From contig NZ_JAUYQD010000080.1 of NCBI RefSeq assembly GCF_030697375.1, positions 1-64,000 of the forward strand: 64,000 nucleotides of DNA, written 5' to 3'. Both the position numbers and the translations under genes were made by a program. Below, one piece after another: positions 1 to 8,900 of this stretch. The stretch is from Rhodoferax sp. Its GTDB lineage: Bacteria > Pseudomonadota > Gammaproteobacteria > Burkholderiales > Burkholderiaceae_C. The first letter of the stretch is position 1; every line of letters starts with the position of its first letter. The notes beneath the pieces were generated by a model that searched no databases, had not been told where the DNA came from, and saw only the letters and a list, made by a program, of their open reading frames with translations.

Positions 1-122
1 TTTGGGCTGATTCCCTTCTTGGTACGTGTGACGGATTCGACACCCGCATAGTACCGAGTTGGAGTTTTCAGCCCAACTTCTTTGCGCTGCTAAGCCGTTG
101 TTTTCATTGAACTATCGGCTTA
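1..122. repeat. Non-coding left edge with two hairpins
   Basis: No convincing gene is visible here. Two inverted repeats can be seen: TGGGCTGA at 3-10 pairs with TCAGCCCA at 68-75, with GGTAC/GTACC (21-25 and 51-55) nested inside; and TAAGCCG at 91-97 pairs with CGGCTTA at 116-122. These could be the 3' end of a transcription unit lying left of the window or debris of a mobile element. The function is unknown because the flanking sequence is cut off. Confidence 0.35.
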
Positions 123-135
123 AAGTAGTGCCATT

Positions 136-294
136 GGAGCCTGGCTCGAATTAAAGTCTGCCCGTTCTGTAAGGGCTGGAGGTGGTTTTGACCTTGAACC
201 ATCGGCCGTTCTTGGCGTCGAAGAAGCGGCCGTTGCCCCGGGGCTGGGTCAGCGTGAGGGCGAACCGGACACCGGTTAATTCGAGCCTGGCCCC
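136..294. repeat. 159-bp element bounded by 19-bp imperfect inverted repeats
   Basis: The left end (136-154) and the right end (276-294) are inverted copies that match at 17 of 19 bases around the core GCTCGAATTAA. The interior has no complete gene, although the minus strand is open through it. The layout (short, terminally inverted, non-coding, next to the palindromic repeat at 309-360) fits a miniature or decayed mobile element. The CTCGAATTAA-type end resembles sequences I associate with remnants of REP-associated transposases, but no transposase is present and that link is an inference. Confidence 0.5.
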
Positions 295-308
295 TTTTAA
301 AGACGACT

Positions 309-360
309 TGCTACTGAATTCATAGCTGCTTACGCAAGTAATACGGGAGCTACAGGCCAA
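309..360 (-). repeat. Interspersed palindromic repeat, copy 1 (intergenic)
   Basis: Read on the minus strand, this copy carries the family core GCAGCTATGAATTCAGTAGC preceded by a TGCGTAA-type box and a GGCCTGTAGCTCCCGTA segment, the same order as in the copies at 5911, 22067 and 45261. It lies just downstream of the dinG-like gene and may have joined its 3' untranslated region. Confidence 0.65.
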
Positions 361-368
361 AATGATGC

Positions 369-2522
369 CTAAACTCGGCTGTCCCTTCGCTCCAGCCGGT
401 AGGGCGGTAACCCGGCCAGCATGCGGCGGCCGTAGGTCTGGAGTTGCAGGCGTTTGTCGTAGCAAATCACCTGGGCGTGGTCGTCCTCGGTGCGGATGGC
501 GCGGCCGGTCCATTGCAGCAGTTTGATGCCGGTGGCGGGAATCACCAGCTCGTTGAAGGGGTCGCGGCCCACGCTGCGCAGCCATTCGGCGCGGGCTTCG
601 TCCACCGGGTCGGAGGGCGGCGCGAACGGCAGCTTGGCAATGCACACGGTTTCACACAGGGCGCCGGGCAGGTCTAGCCCCTCGCCAAAGGACTGCAGGC
701 CAAAAATGACCGAGGGCAGGCCCGCTTCCACCCGCGCCATGTGGGAGGCCAGCAGGCGGGCGCGCGACAGGGTGCCCTGCACCAGCACGCTGTCTTTGAG
801 CGCCGAGGGCAGGGCGTCGGTGGCGGAACGCATTTGGGCGCGCGAGGTGAACAGCACCAGCGCACCGCGCTGCACCTGCGCCAGGTCGGCCATCAACTCC
901 GCCACCATCTCCCGGGTGTAGGCCTCGGCGTTTTTGGGGTCAGCCTGGGTGTGCACTACGGTCAGCGTGCCCTGCGCGGTGTAGTCGAAGGGGCTGGCCA
1001 CTTCCAGCGCGCTCACGTTCGGGTTGTTGAGGAGTCCCGCTTCGCGCAAAAAGTAATCAAAACTGCCGCAACTGGTGAGCGATGCCGAGGTTAGTACCGC
1101 GCCGCGCACCTGGCTCCACAAAAACTGGCGCAGCAGGTCGCCGGGGACGATGGGGCAGGCGTGGGCCGTCAGGGTCAAAAAACCGTTGCCACTCTCGGCC
1201 TGCAGCCATTTGGCCAAGGGTTGCTCGCCATGCTCCAGCAGCAGCCCGGCGGTGGACACCAGGGCGCCCAGGCGCGGCGCCAGGCCGCCCAGTTGCGCAT
1301 AGAGCTGGGCGCACAACACGGCCTGCGAAGGGTCTTCCTTGGCCACGGCTTTGACGTCCACGCCCAGGGCTTCCAGCACCTTGGACAGGCCCGCGGCCTG
1401 CGCGTGGATTTGCGTCACCGGCTCGTGCAGGGCCTCGGGCAGCACGCCATGGGCAAAGCGCAGGGTGCCGTCCTGTCCTCCGCCGTCTGCATTTTTGCCG
1501 GTCTGGGCCCAGACCAAATCCATGGCCATGCGCGCCAAGGTGGTCAGTACCCCCTTGAGCTGGCTGGTGACGGTTTGCACGTCTTCGCCCACATGCAGGG
1601 CGAGCTTGCCGGCCACCTCGTTCAGGGTTTTGGGCAGTTTGTCGAGCCAGCGCAGGTTGGACAGGTCCATGGCGCTGGAAAATTGGTCCAGCGCTACGCT
1701 GGGCAAGTGGTGGGCTTCGTCAAACACCACCAGGCAGTTGTCCAGGTCGGGCAGGGTTTTCATGCCCAAGGAGGCCAGCACCAGGTCGTGGTTGGCCACA
1801 ATGACGTTGGCCTCGGCCAGGCGGGTGCGGGCGTTGTAGTAGCTGCATTCGCGAAAGCGCGGGCAGTGGCGGGCGGTGCAGGTGTGGCGCTCGGCGGCCA
1901 CGCCGGACCAGTCGCGCGGGTCGGGGGTATCGCTCAGGGTGTCGCGGTCGCCGTCCCACTGGCCTTTGGCCAGCAGGTGGGCCATGGACTCGTAGAGGTG
2001 GATGCGGCGCTCTTCCATCGCCTCTTGCGACGCGGTGGACGGCAAGGCGGCGGCGGGCAGATCGTCGTCAAACAGCGTGTCATCACCGCCCCCGGTGCCC
2101 ACCAGGCGCTCCAGCTTGATCTTGCACACATAACGCCCGCGCCCTTTGGCCAGGGCGTAGGCAAAGGGGGTGTCCATGCTGGCGGCCAGCGCGGGCAGGT
2201 CTTTGCTCATCAACTGCTCTTGCAGGGCCACGGTGGCGGTGGAGATCAGTACCCGGGTTTTGCGCTCCAGCGCCATGGCAACGGCCGTGCTGGCGTAGGC
2301 TGCGGATTTGCCCACCCCCGTGCCAGCCTGGATGACGGTGATGGCCTTGGTGGGGTTGGGGTGCTCGCCCAGGTTGGCCTGGGACAAGGTGCTGGCAATG
2401 CTTTGCGCCATGTCGTGCTGGCCCGGGCGCGCGCGAAAACCGGGCGTGGCGCCCACCACGCGTTCAAACGCCGCCAGGGCATGGGCGGCCAGGGCGGCGC
2501 TCGCAGGGGTTTCAAAAGTCAC
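369..2522 (-). CDS. dinG: ATP-dependent DNA helicase, DinG/YoaA (XPD-like) family
   Basis: Predicted superfamily 2 iron-sulfur helicase that unwinds 5'-tailed DNA, D-loops or R-loops. The 717-residue protein has a Walker A motif (GTGVGKS) near residue 75, a cysteine set typical of the 4Fe-4S domain (a C after RYV, then CTARHCPRFREC near 210-225), a DEAH box (VFDEAHH) near 265, and a C-terminal helicase domain with the motif VI-like QWTGRAIR near 685. The GTG at 2522 was chosen because homology-like sequence (TFETPASAAL) begins there. An upstream ATG would read through a small tandem repeat and add ten atypical residues. DinG and YoaA cannot be told apart by eye. Confidence 0.88.
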   Translation of the reverse strand: MTFETPASAALAAHALAAFERVVGATPGFRARPGQHDMAQSIASTLSQANLGEHPNPTKAITVIQAGTGVGKSAAYASTAVAMALERKTRVLISTATVALQEQLMSKDLPALAASMDTPFAYALAKGRGRYVCKIKLERLVGTGGGDDTLFDDDLPAAALPSTASQEAMEERRIHLYESMAHLLAKGQWDGDRDTLSDTPDPRDWSGVAAERHTCTARHCPRFRECSYYNARTRLAEANVIVANHDLVLASLGMKTLPDLDNCLVVFDEAHHLPSVALDQFSSAMDLSNLRWLDKLPKTLNEVAGKLALHVGEDVQTVTSQLKGVLTTLARMAMDLVWAQTGKNADGGGQDGTLRFAHGVLPEALHEPVTQIHAQAAGLSKVLEALGVDVKAVAKEDPSQAVLCAQLYAQLGGLAPRLGALVSTAGLLLEHGEQPLAKWLQAESGNGFLTLTAHACPIVPGDLLRQFLWSQVRGAVLTSASLTSCGSFDYFLREAGLLNNPNVSALEVASPFDYTAQGTLTVVHTQADPKNAEAYTREMVAELMADLAQVQRGALVLFTSRAQMRSATDALPSALKDSVLVQGTLSRARLLASHMARVEAGLPSVIFGLQSFGEGLDLPGALCETVCIAKLPFAPPSDPVDEARAEWLRSVGRDPFNELVIPATGIKLLQWTGRAIRTEDDHAQVICYDKRLQLQTYGRRMLAGLPPYRLERRDSRV

Positions 2523-2534
2523 GGCAATCCATCG

Positions 2535-2559
2535 AATAGGGCAATAGGGCAATAGGGGG
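2535..2559. repeat. Three tandem AATAGGG(C) units
   Basis: The octamer AATAGGGC occurs twice and is followed by AATAGGGG, immediately upstream of the helicase start codon on the minus strand. A change in copy number here would alter the helicase 5' leader, not the protein if the GTG start is right. No known function. Confidence 0.6.
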
Positions 2560-2645
2560 CTGAATATAACGGGTGGCTGCGATACCTTGGCGGGGGCTGC
2601 TGCTGCGCTGCCTGCTATTAATTTTGCGGGGGCGGCGCGAGAGCG

Positions 2646-2864
2646 CTAAAAGTGCGGCGGTAGTTCGTCGCGCAGGTTGCGCGGTGCGTCCAATCCTTGC
2701 CCTGCGGATTGTTGGCGCAGGTGCTGGACTTCGCGGATCAACATATCGATGTGCTGCTGCTGGCGGACGATGACCTTGTCCAGTTGGTCCAGCAGGTCTT
2801 CCGTGAAGCTGGCCTTGATTTCCAGTTCGGTGAGCCGCTGTTCTGTGGTGTGTGAGGGTTCCAT
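2646..2864 (-). CDS. slyX: SlyX family protein
   Basis: Small acidic, mostly coiled-coil protein of unknown biochemical role. The 72 residues match the length of the E. coli protein. The pattern is diagnostic: RLTELEIKASFTEDLLDQL heptads, a glutamine-rich middle, and a C-terminal PPHF like the family's PPHY. The ATG at 2864 gives that family length. An ATG at 2879 would add five residues, and neither start has a strong ribosome binding site at ideal spacing. The gene is divergent from the 82-residue gene at 2996. Confidence 0.85.
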   Translation of the reverse strand: MEPSHTTEQRLTELEIKASFTEDLLDQLDKVIVRQQQHIDMLIREVQHLRQQSAGQGLDAPRNLRDELPPHF

Positions 2865-2995
2865 GCCCCTATTGGACATTATTTTTTTCTGGCCTAGGCG
2901 AGCGGGGATCACCCTCCTAGAATGGAGAAGCCGGTGTCTGGGGCGGTTGGGCCGCTCTGGCGTACGCAGGCCCTGTTTTTGCACTGGAAGACGGT

Positions 2996-3244
2996 ATGTC
3001 TGATGTGAATAACCCTGGTGAACGCCGTGTGAACCCTGCGTTGCGTTCCATTTTTCCATCCGTTTTCGAGGCTTTACGCCCTTATTTTGACCCTGCAACC
3101 CAATGGGAGGGGCAATCCCACGAGCACTTGGCCTACCGCAGACTCAAGGAGCAGTTTCCTGAACTTTCTGCGCAAGATTGTTTTATCGCGGTGGCAACGG
3201 CCCGACGCATGTTTGCCAACGGAGCTGAGCCCCATCTGGACTAG
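2996..3244 (+). CDS. Conserved hypothetical protein, 82 aa
   Basis: I do not recognise a named family. The protein is soluble, with no signal peptide or membrane segment. Features are a FPSVFEALRPYFDP stretch, a HLAYRRLKEQFPELS helix, and a C-terminal AVATARRMFANG. GGAAG lies upstream of the ATG. It sits 62 bp before the polyphosphate enzyme gene on the same strand, so co-transcription is possible. The clean start and amino-acid composition argue for a real gene. Confidence 0.6.
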   Translation: MSDVNNPGERRVNPALRSIFPSVFEALRPYFDPATQWEGQSHEHLAYRRLKEQFPELSAQDCFIAVATARRMFANGAEPHLD

Positions 3245-3306
3245 TTGAACGGACCCGCAGGGGGCCATTTTCTGGCGCCCCGGGCCTGCTGTATTGAAAG
3301 GTTTTC

Positions 3307-4851
3307 ATGTTTAAGTCGGCAGAAATCGGCCACAGAATCAGCAAACAAGCCTACCGTGAGGCCGTGCCGCCTCTGCGCGCAGCGCTGCTCGAAGCGCAGG
3401 TGGATTTGCAAGAGAGTAAAAAAATCCCGGTGGTGGTGCTCATCAGCGGGCAAGACGGGGCGGGCAAGGGCGAAACCATCAACGTGCTCTACGAATGGAT
3501 GGACCCCCGGTTTCTCTCAACGTTGGCTTTTGCAGAACCTACCGACGAGGAACGTGAACGCCCGAACATGTGGCGTTACTGGCGGTCATTGCCACCGAAG
3601 GGGCGGGTCGGGATTTTTGCAGGTTCGTGGTATTCCGACCCGATCCGTGAGCGCATTGAGGGGGCGATTTCCCTGAAGGAGCTCGACGCCAAGGCCGACC
3701 AGATCAACCGGTTTGAAGCCATGCTGGTCCATGAGGGTGCGCTGGTCTTGAAGTTCTGGTTTCACCTGTCCAAGGAGGCCCAAGAAAAACGGCTCAAAGC
3801 GCTGGAGAGCGACCCCACCACGGCGTGGCGTGTGACCCAGTGGAACTGGGACCGGCTCAAGACCTATGACAAATTGCAGGACGTTGCGGGCCATTTTCTG
3901 CGTGTCACCAACACGCCCTGGGCGCCCTGGGTGGTGGTGGAGGGCACCGACGACCGTTACCGTTCCTTGACGGTGGGGCAGATTTTGCTGGCGGCCTTGA
4001 AAAATAAATTGGCCAGCAACGACAAGCCACTGCCACCCGTGGCGCCGGTGGTGCGGGTGGACACCGATGGCCGTAACGTGCTGTCGGAACTCAATCTGCA
4101 TCTGAAATTGGCGGACAAGCCCTACAAGACCGAGCTGGCGCAGTGGCAGGGCCGCCTGGCCGAGCTGATGCGTGATCCCCGTTTTGCAAGCAAGTCCTTG
4201 GTGTGCGCTTTTGAAGGGGCCGATGCGGCCGGCAAAGGCGGTGCCATTCGCCGCATTGGTGCGGCGATGGACGCCCGGCAGTACCAGGTCATACCGGTGG
4301 CCGCCCCCACGGAGGAAGAGCGCGCCCAGCCCCACCTGTGGCGGTTTTGGCGCCATTTGCCACGCAAGGGCCATGTGGCCATTTTTGACCGCACCTGGTA
4401 CGGGCGGGTGCTGGTGGAGCGGGTGGAAGGGTTTTGTGACGAGAGTGATTGGCTGCGGGCGTATTCCGAGATCAATGATTTTGAACACGAGATGCTGGAT
4501 TCCGGCGTCATCGTGGCCAAGTTCTGGCTGCAGATCAGCCAGGAGGAACAACTCCGACGCTTTCAGGAGCGCGAAAAAATTGCCTTCAAACGCTTCAAAA
4601 TCACCCAGGAAGACTGGCGCAACCGCGAAAAGTGGGATGCCTACCAGCAGGCCATTTGCGACATGGTGGAGCGCACCAGCACCGGCAATGCGCCCTGGAC
4701 CTTGGTGGAGGCCAATGACAAGAACTACGCCCGCGTCAAAATTTTGCGCATCCTGTGCGAGCAGTTGGAAGCCAGTCTTCAGGGGGGCGGCAAGCGGCCA
4801 GAAAAGAACAAGGCCAAAAAACCGGCATCGCCAGGCAAGCGTGGCAAATAA
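3307..4851 (+). CDS. pap: Polyphosphate:AMP phosphotransferase, two-domain PPK2 family
   Basis: Transfers phosphate from polyphosphate to AMP, giving ADP, and so links stored polyphosphate to adenylate energy charge in the cytosol. The 514 residues hold two PPK2 domains. The first has Walker A GQDGAGKG near residue 50, but its Walker B region reads IFAGSWYSDP, lacking the Asp and Arg of an active site. The second has GADAAGKGG near 305 and an intact IFDRTWYGR near 360. By analogy with known class II PPK2 enzymes the second domain is the catalytic one. The tail is Lys-rich. AAAGG precedes the ATG. Confidence 0.88.
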   Translation: MFKSAEIGHRISKQAYREAVPPLRAALLEAQVDLQESKKIPVVVLISGQDGAGKGETINVLYEWMDPRFLSTLAFAEPTDEERERPNMWRYWRSLPPKGRVGIFAGSWYSDPIRERIEGAISLKELDAKADQINRFEAMLVHEGALVLKFWFHLSKEAQEKRLKALESDPTTAWRVTQWNWDRLKTYDKLQDVAGHFLRVTNTPWAPWVVVEGTDDRYRSLTVGQILLAALKNKLASNDKPLPPVAPVVRVDTDGRNVLSELNLHLKLADKPYKTELAQWQGRLAELMRDPRFASKSLVCAFEGADAAGKGGAIRRIGAAMDARQYQVIPVAAPTEEERAQPHLWRFWRHLPRKGHVAIFDRTWYGRVLVERVEGFCDESDWLRAYSEINDFEHEMLDSGVIVAKFWLQISQEEQLRRFQEREKIAFKRFKITQEDWRNREKWDAYQQAICDMVERTSTGNAPWTLVEANDKNYARVKILRILCEQLEASLQGGGKRPEKNKAKKPASPGKRGK

Positions 4852-4890
4852 CCAGGCAGCGCCGCTTCGGCGTAGCGCCTGTGCAGGCCT

Positions 4891-5463
4891 TTATTTTGGT
4901 TTGGGAATGCGGCCCAGCAGGTAAAACTCGGGGTTGGGCTGCATGCCCGACATATTGGCCATGCGGTTGGACAGTCCAAAGAAGGCGGTGATGGCGCCAA
5001 TGTCCCAGATGTCTTCGTCGTTGAAGCCGTGGGCGTGCAAGGCGCTGAAGTCGGCGTCTTCGATCTCGTCGCTGTGCAGGCAGACTTTCATCGCAAAGTC
5101 CAGCATGGCGCGCTGGCGCGGTGTGATGTCGGCCTTGCGGTAGTTGATGGCCACCTGGTCGGCCACCAGTGGTTTCTTTTCGTAAATGCGCAAAATCGCA
5201 CCGTGCGCCACCACGCAGTACAGGCAGTGGTTGGCCGCGCTGGTGGTGGTGACGATCATCTCCCGGTCGCCCTTGCTCAGCTTGGAGTCTTCGCGCAGCA
5301 TCAGCGCGTCGTGGTAGGCAAAGAAGGCGCGCCACTCGGCCGGGCGGCGGGCCAAGGCCAAAAATACATTGGGAATAAAGCCCGATTTTTCCTGCACTTC
5401 CAAAATCTTGGCTTGAATGTCCGCAGGCAAATCGTTGAGATTGGGCATGGGGTAACGTGGCAT
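4891..5463 (-). CDS. AhpD-like peroxidase-related protein
   Basis: 190-residue carboxymuconolactone decarboxylase/AhpD-fold protein, of the type annotated as uncharacterized peroxidase-related enzyme. The CLYC motif near residue 85, followed by VVAHG, matches the CxxC-x3-H redox site of AhpD, which suggests thiol-based peroxide reduction. The start at 5463 has AGGAG seven bases upstream and begins MPRYPMPNL, as in relatives. It is divergent from another CMD-fold gene (5534) with 70 bp between, so the two may share control. The substrate is not known. Confidence 0.8.
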   Translation of the reverse strand: MPRYPMPNLNDLPADIQAKILEVQEKSGFIPNVFLALARRPAEWRAFFAYHDALMLREDSKLSKGDREMIVTTTSAANHCLYCVVAHGAILRIYEKKPLVADQVAINYRKADITPRQRAMLDFAMKVCLHSDEIEDADFSALHAHGFNDEDIWDIGAITAFFGLSNRMANMSGMQPNPEFYLLGRIPKPK

Positions 5464-5533
5464 CGCATATCTCCTGTCTGGGTGGTGTAAACCATTATCC
5501 TTCTGGTTTTTATCCCTAGGCACGGAGGCCAAC

Positions 5534-5905
5534 ATGACAACCCCTTTTGAACAAGGACTCGCCACACGCAAGCAGGTGATGGGCGAAGATTTTGTGGCGG
5601 CGGCTTTCGCCAACGCCACACCGTTTACCCAGCCTCTTCAGGAGCACATCACCCGCGCCGCTTGGGGTGATGTGTGGCAGCGCCCGGGCCTGGACCTCAA
5701 AACCCGCAGCCTGATTACCGTAGCCATGCTCACGGCCTTGGGCAAACAAAATGAACTCAAAGGCCATGTGCGCGGCGCCCTGAACAACGGTGCCACGGTG
5801 GCCGAGATCCAGGAAGTGTTGCTGCATGCCACCATTTACTGTGGTGTGCCTGCTGCGGTGGAGGCGTTTCGCACGGCCAATGAGGTGGTCAGCGCGAAGA
5901 ATTAA
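5534..5905 (+). CDS. Carboxymuconolactone decarboxylase family protein
   Basis: 123-residue CMD-fold protein resembling PcaC: RxGLDLKTRSLITVAML near residue 50, then an ELKGHVRGALNNG and AEIQEVLLHATIYCGVPAA block. There is no CxxC, so a redox role like its divergent neighbour's is unlikely. No other protocatechuate-pathway gene is nearby, so true 4-carboxymuconolactone decarboxylase activity is uncertain. GGAGG lies six bases before the ATG. Confidence 0.78.
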   Translation: MTTPFEQGLATRKQVMGEDFVAAAFANATPFTQPLQEHITRAAWGDVWQRPGLDLKTRSLITVAMLTALGKQNELKGHVRGALNNGATVAEIQEVLLHATIYCGVPAAVEAFRTANEVVSAKN

Positions 5906-5910
5906 GTGCC

Positions 5911-5970
5911 TTTTATGCCTCTAGCCCATGTGGAATGTGCGTGAGCAGCTATTAAAACTATAGCAAAAGT
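5911..5970 (+). repeat. Interspersed palindromic repeat, copy 2 (intergenic)
   Basis: Full-length intergenic copy: TTTTATGCCTCTAGCCC, then GGAATGTGCGTGA, then the palindromic core GCAGCTATTAAAACTATAGC. It lies between the convergent ends of the CMD gene (5905) and the hybrid kinase gene (5980), where its stem could form in both transcripts. Confidence 0.75.
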
Positions 5971-5979
5971 AGGCCGTGC

Positions 5980-8900
5980 TTAGTCGGCATCGGCGGCCAG
6001 CAGTTGCTCGCATTGGAGGCTCGCCTGGGCAAAATCTAAAGCGGCCATGGCCTTGCCCAACCCCATGAGGGTGTTTGGGGCACCCGAGGCATGGGTTTGT
6101 TGCATGCGTGTGTGGACTGCAAGTGCATGCATGTCGGAGTGCCTGAGCAAGGCGAGCAATTCCAGCAGGTCGGCCCGTAATGCCGACGGCAGCTTTCCTG
6201 GCGGGTGTGTGTTGGGCGCGGGAGGCGTTCCTTGCGGTAGGCCGGGCTGGGCCATGCCTTGAAGCAGAGCGGCCAGGGTGCGTTGGGTGTTTTCCACTGC
6301 ATGGCGGAAATGTGCGCGCAAAGCGTCGTGGGGTGGCGTGGTGCCCGCCGCTTTGACCGTGTTTTCTGCCGTTTTGGCGACCGCCGCCATGGAGGTGGCA
6401 CCCACGGTGGCGGACAGTCCTTTGAGGGTGTGCAGCAGACGGCCAGCGCCCGCCGTGTCACCGCATTGCAAAAACGCATCGAGTTGGTCGGGCATGTGGG
6501 TGATGTCGTCCAGATAGGACGCCAATATGCTGGCATACAGCGCCGTGTCTCCCCCTAAGCGTTCAAGGGCGTCGTCCGTGTCCACGGCATCCGCTGCGGG
6601 CATGGGTTGCGAACCGCCCGGCCGGGAGCGTCGGGTCTGGTGGAGCAATACCTCCACCAGATGGGATACATCAAAAGGTTTGCCGACGTGGTCGTTCATC
6701 CCGGCATGCAGGCAAGCCTCGCGGTCGGATGCCATGGCGTTGGCCGTCATGGCAATGACCGGCAGGTGGGTGAAGCCGAGTTCCTGGCGAATGGCCCGGG
6801 TGGCGGCATAACCATCCATGACCGGCATTTGAATGTCCATCAGCACGGCATGGAACGGGGGAGCGGCTTGGGCCACCGCCGCCACGCCCAACTGCCCGTT
6901 GTCGGCGATCTGCACCACTGCGCCTTCGGCACGGAGTAATTCTTGCGCCACCTGCTGGTTGATGGGGTTGTCTTCGACCAACAGCAAACGCATGCCTTCC
7001 AGGCGCCCGTTTCGGCCGGTTTTTGCTCTGGGGCGGGCGCGCAGATTGCTCATGCCGGCCTGTGCGTCGACCACGGTGTCGTACAACATGGATGCGGTGA
7101 TGGGTTTCACCAAAAAGGCATTCAAACGGGCTTGCTCTTGCGCAGTGCGTTGCGAGAGCATTTCGCGGCCATGGGCGGTCACCATGATGGTGAGGGTTGC
7201 CTGCGCCCGGGGTTCCATCTGGTGCATGCGCGCAATGGTTTCCCAGCCATCCATCTGGGGCATGTGCCAGTCCACCAACATGGTTTCGTAGGGTGGCAGG
7301 GCGGCCGCAGCGCGCGTTTGCATGTATTCCAGGGCCTGGGCGCCACTGTCCGCAACGTCCACAGTCCAGCCCCAGGATTGCGCCATATCGGCCAGTACAT
7401 CGCGTGCAACCGGGTTGTCGTCGACCACCAAAACATGCATGGGCAGAGCTGGGCGTCCGGGGGATACGTCCGGGTCGCCGGGTACATGGTCGGCGTTGGG
7501 CAGGGTTATGGTGAAGTCAAAGGTGCTGCCTTCGTTCAAGGCGCTGTGGAGCGCCAAATCGCCGCCCATCAAGGCGACCAGCCGCCGACAAATGGACAGT
7601 CCCAAGCCGGTGCCGCCAAAACGGCGGGTGGTGGAGACTTCGGCTTGCGCAAAGCTGTCAAAAATATGCGCCTGGTTTTCCGGTGCGATGCCGATACCGC
7701 TGTCCCGCACCGCGATGCGCAAGGTGGTGTGGGCCGCAGTGCGGGCCTGCACCTTGATGTGGACCACCACTTCGCCCTGTTGTGTGAATTTGATGGCATT
7801 GCCGCCCAGGTTGATGAGAACCTGCAGCAGGCGCATGGCGTCACCCACCAGAACCTTGGGTGTGCTGGGATCCATGTCGAACAGCACCTCCACGGGTTTG
7901 GCCCCCACGTTGGCCGCTAGGATGACCGAAAGGTCGCGCATCAAGCGGTCCAGCCGGAAAGGCTGGGGGTCAAGCGCCATCTTGTCGACCTCCATTTTGG
8001 AGAAGTCCAGCACGTCATTGAGCAGGCCCAGCAAAGACTTCGCTGCACCTTCGGCTTTGCTGGTGTAGTCCTGTTGGCGTGGTGACAATTCGGTGGTGTA
8101 GAGCAGCTTGAGCATGCCCAGGATGGCATTCATGGGGGAGCGAATTTCGTGGCTCATATTGGCGACGAAGTCGCTCTTGGAGCGCGAAGCCTGCTCTGCC
8201 GCCTCGGTCGCGCGGGTCAGGTCGGTGATGTCGGAGTAGGTGGTGACAAAACCGCCGTCGGGCATGGGTGCACCACGTACTTCGAGGGATCTGCCGTTTC
8301 CGCGTCGCCTTTGAAAATGGTGGGGCTGCCCAAGGCGGGCACGTTCCACAATACCTTGAACGATGGCTTCCCGGTCTCCGTCGCCGTATTCGCCGCGCAC
8401 AGCGTTGAAGCGGATGATGGACTCAAACGTGGTTGTCGAGCCTGTGAAGAGGGTGTCGGGGAGCTCTAGCAAGGTGCGAAATTGCGGGTTTTCTACGATC
8501 AGGTTCAGCTTGCCATCCATCACACTCAGTCCAACGGGGATGTTGGAGAGAATGGTTTTCATCAGGATGTTTTTTTGAAGGACCTCGGCCTCCAGTTGGC
8601 GGTGTCGGGTGATGTCTTGAAAAATCCCGACGAGTTGTGTGCGTTTGCCGTTTTGGTATTCGGCTTCTCCCGCGCTGCGCACCCAGATCTGGCGGCCCAT
8701 GGCGGTGATCAGCGGCAGTTCCAAATCCCAGGGTTTTCCGGTTTGGACCGCGGCCTCAATTGCATTTCGAATTTCAGCTTGGACTTCGGGTGCAAAGAAG
8801 GCAATGGCTTCTTCCCGTGTGGGTTTGTGGCCCGGCGCCACATCGTGGATATGGCAGGTTTGGTCGGACCAGTGGACCGTGTTGTGGGCCAGGTCCAATT

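Noticed and set aside
1..77. Integron attC-like site, because GCCCAAC and TTTGGGC occur as inverted ends
   Set aside because: The ends are in the wrong order for attC (which runs RYYYAAC to GTTRRRY), and no integron integrase or cassette genes are present.
1161..2555. A 464-codon open frame opposite the dinG-like gene
   Set aside because: Low-complexity Gly/Gln/His-rich shadow of a helicase gene in high-GC DNA.
2600..2632. A degenerate palindromic repeat upstream of dinG (CTGCTATTAATTTTGCGG)
   Set aside because: Similarity is limited to a short A/T-rich stretch and lacks the AGC-TAT / ATAGC arms.
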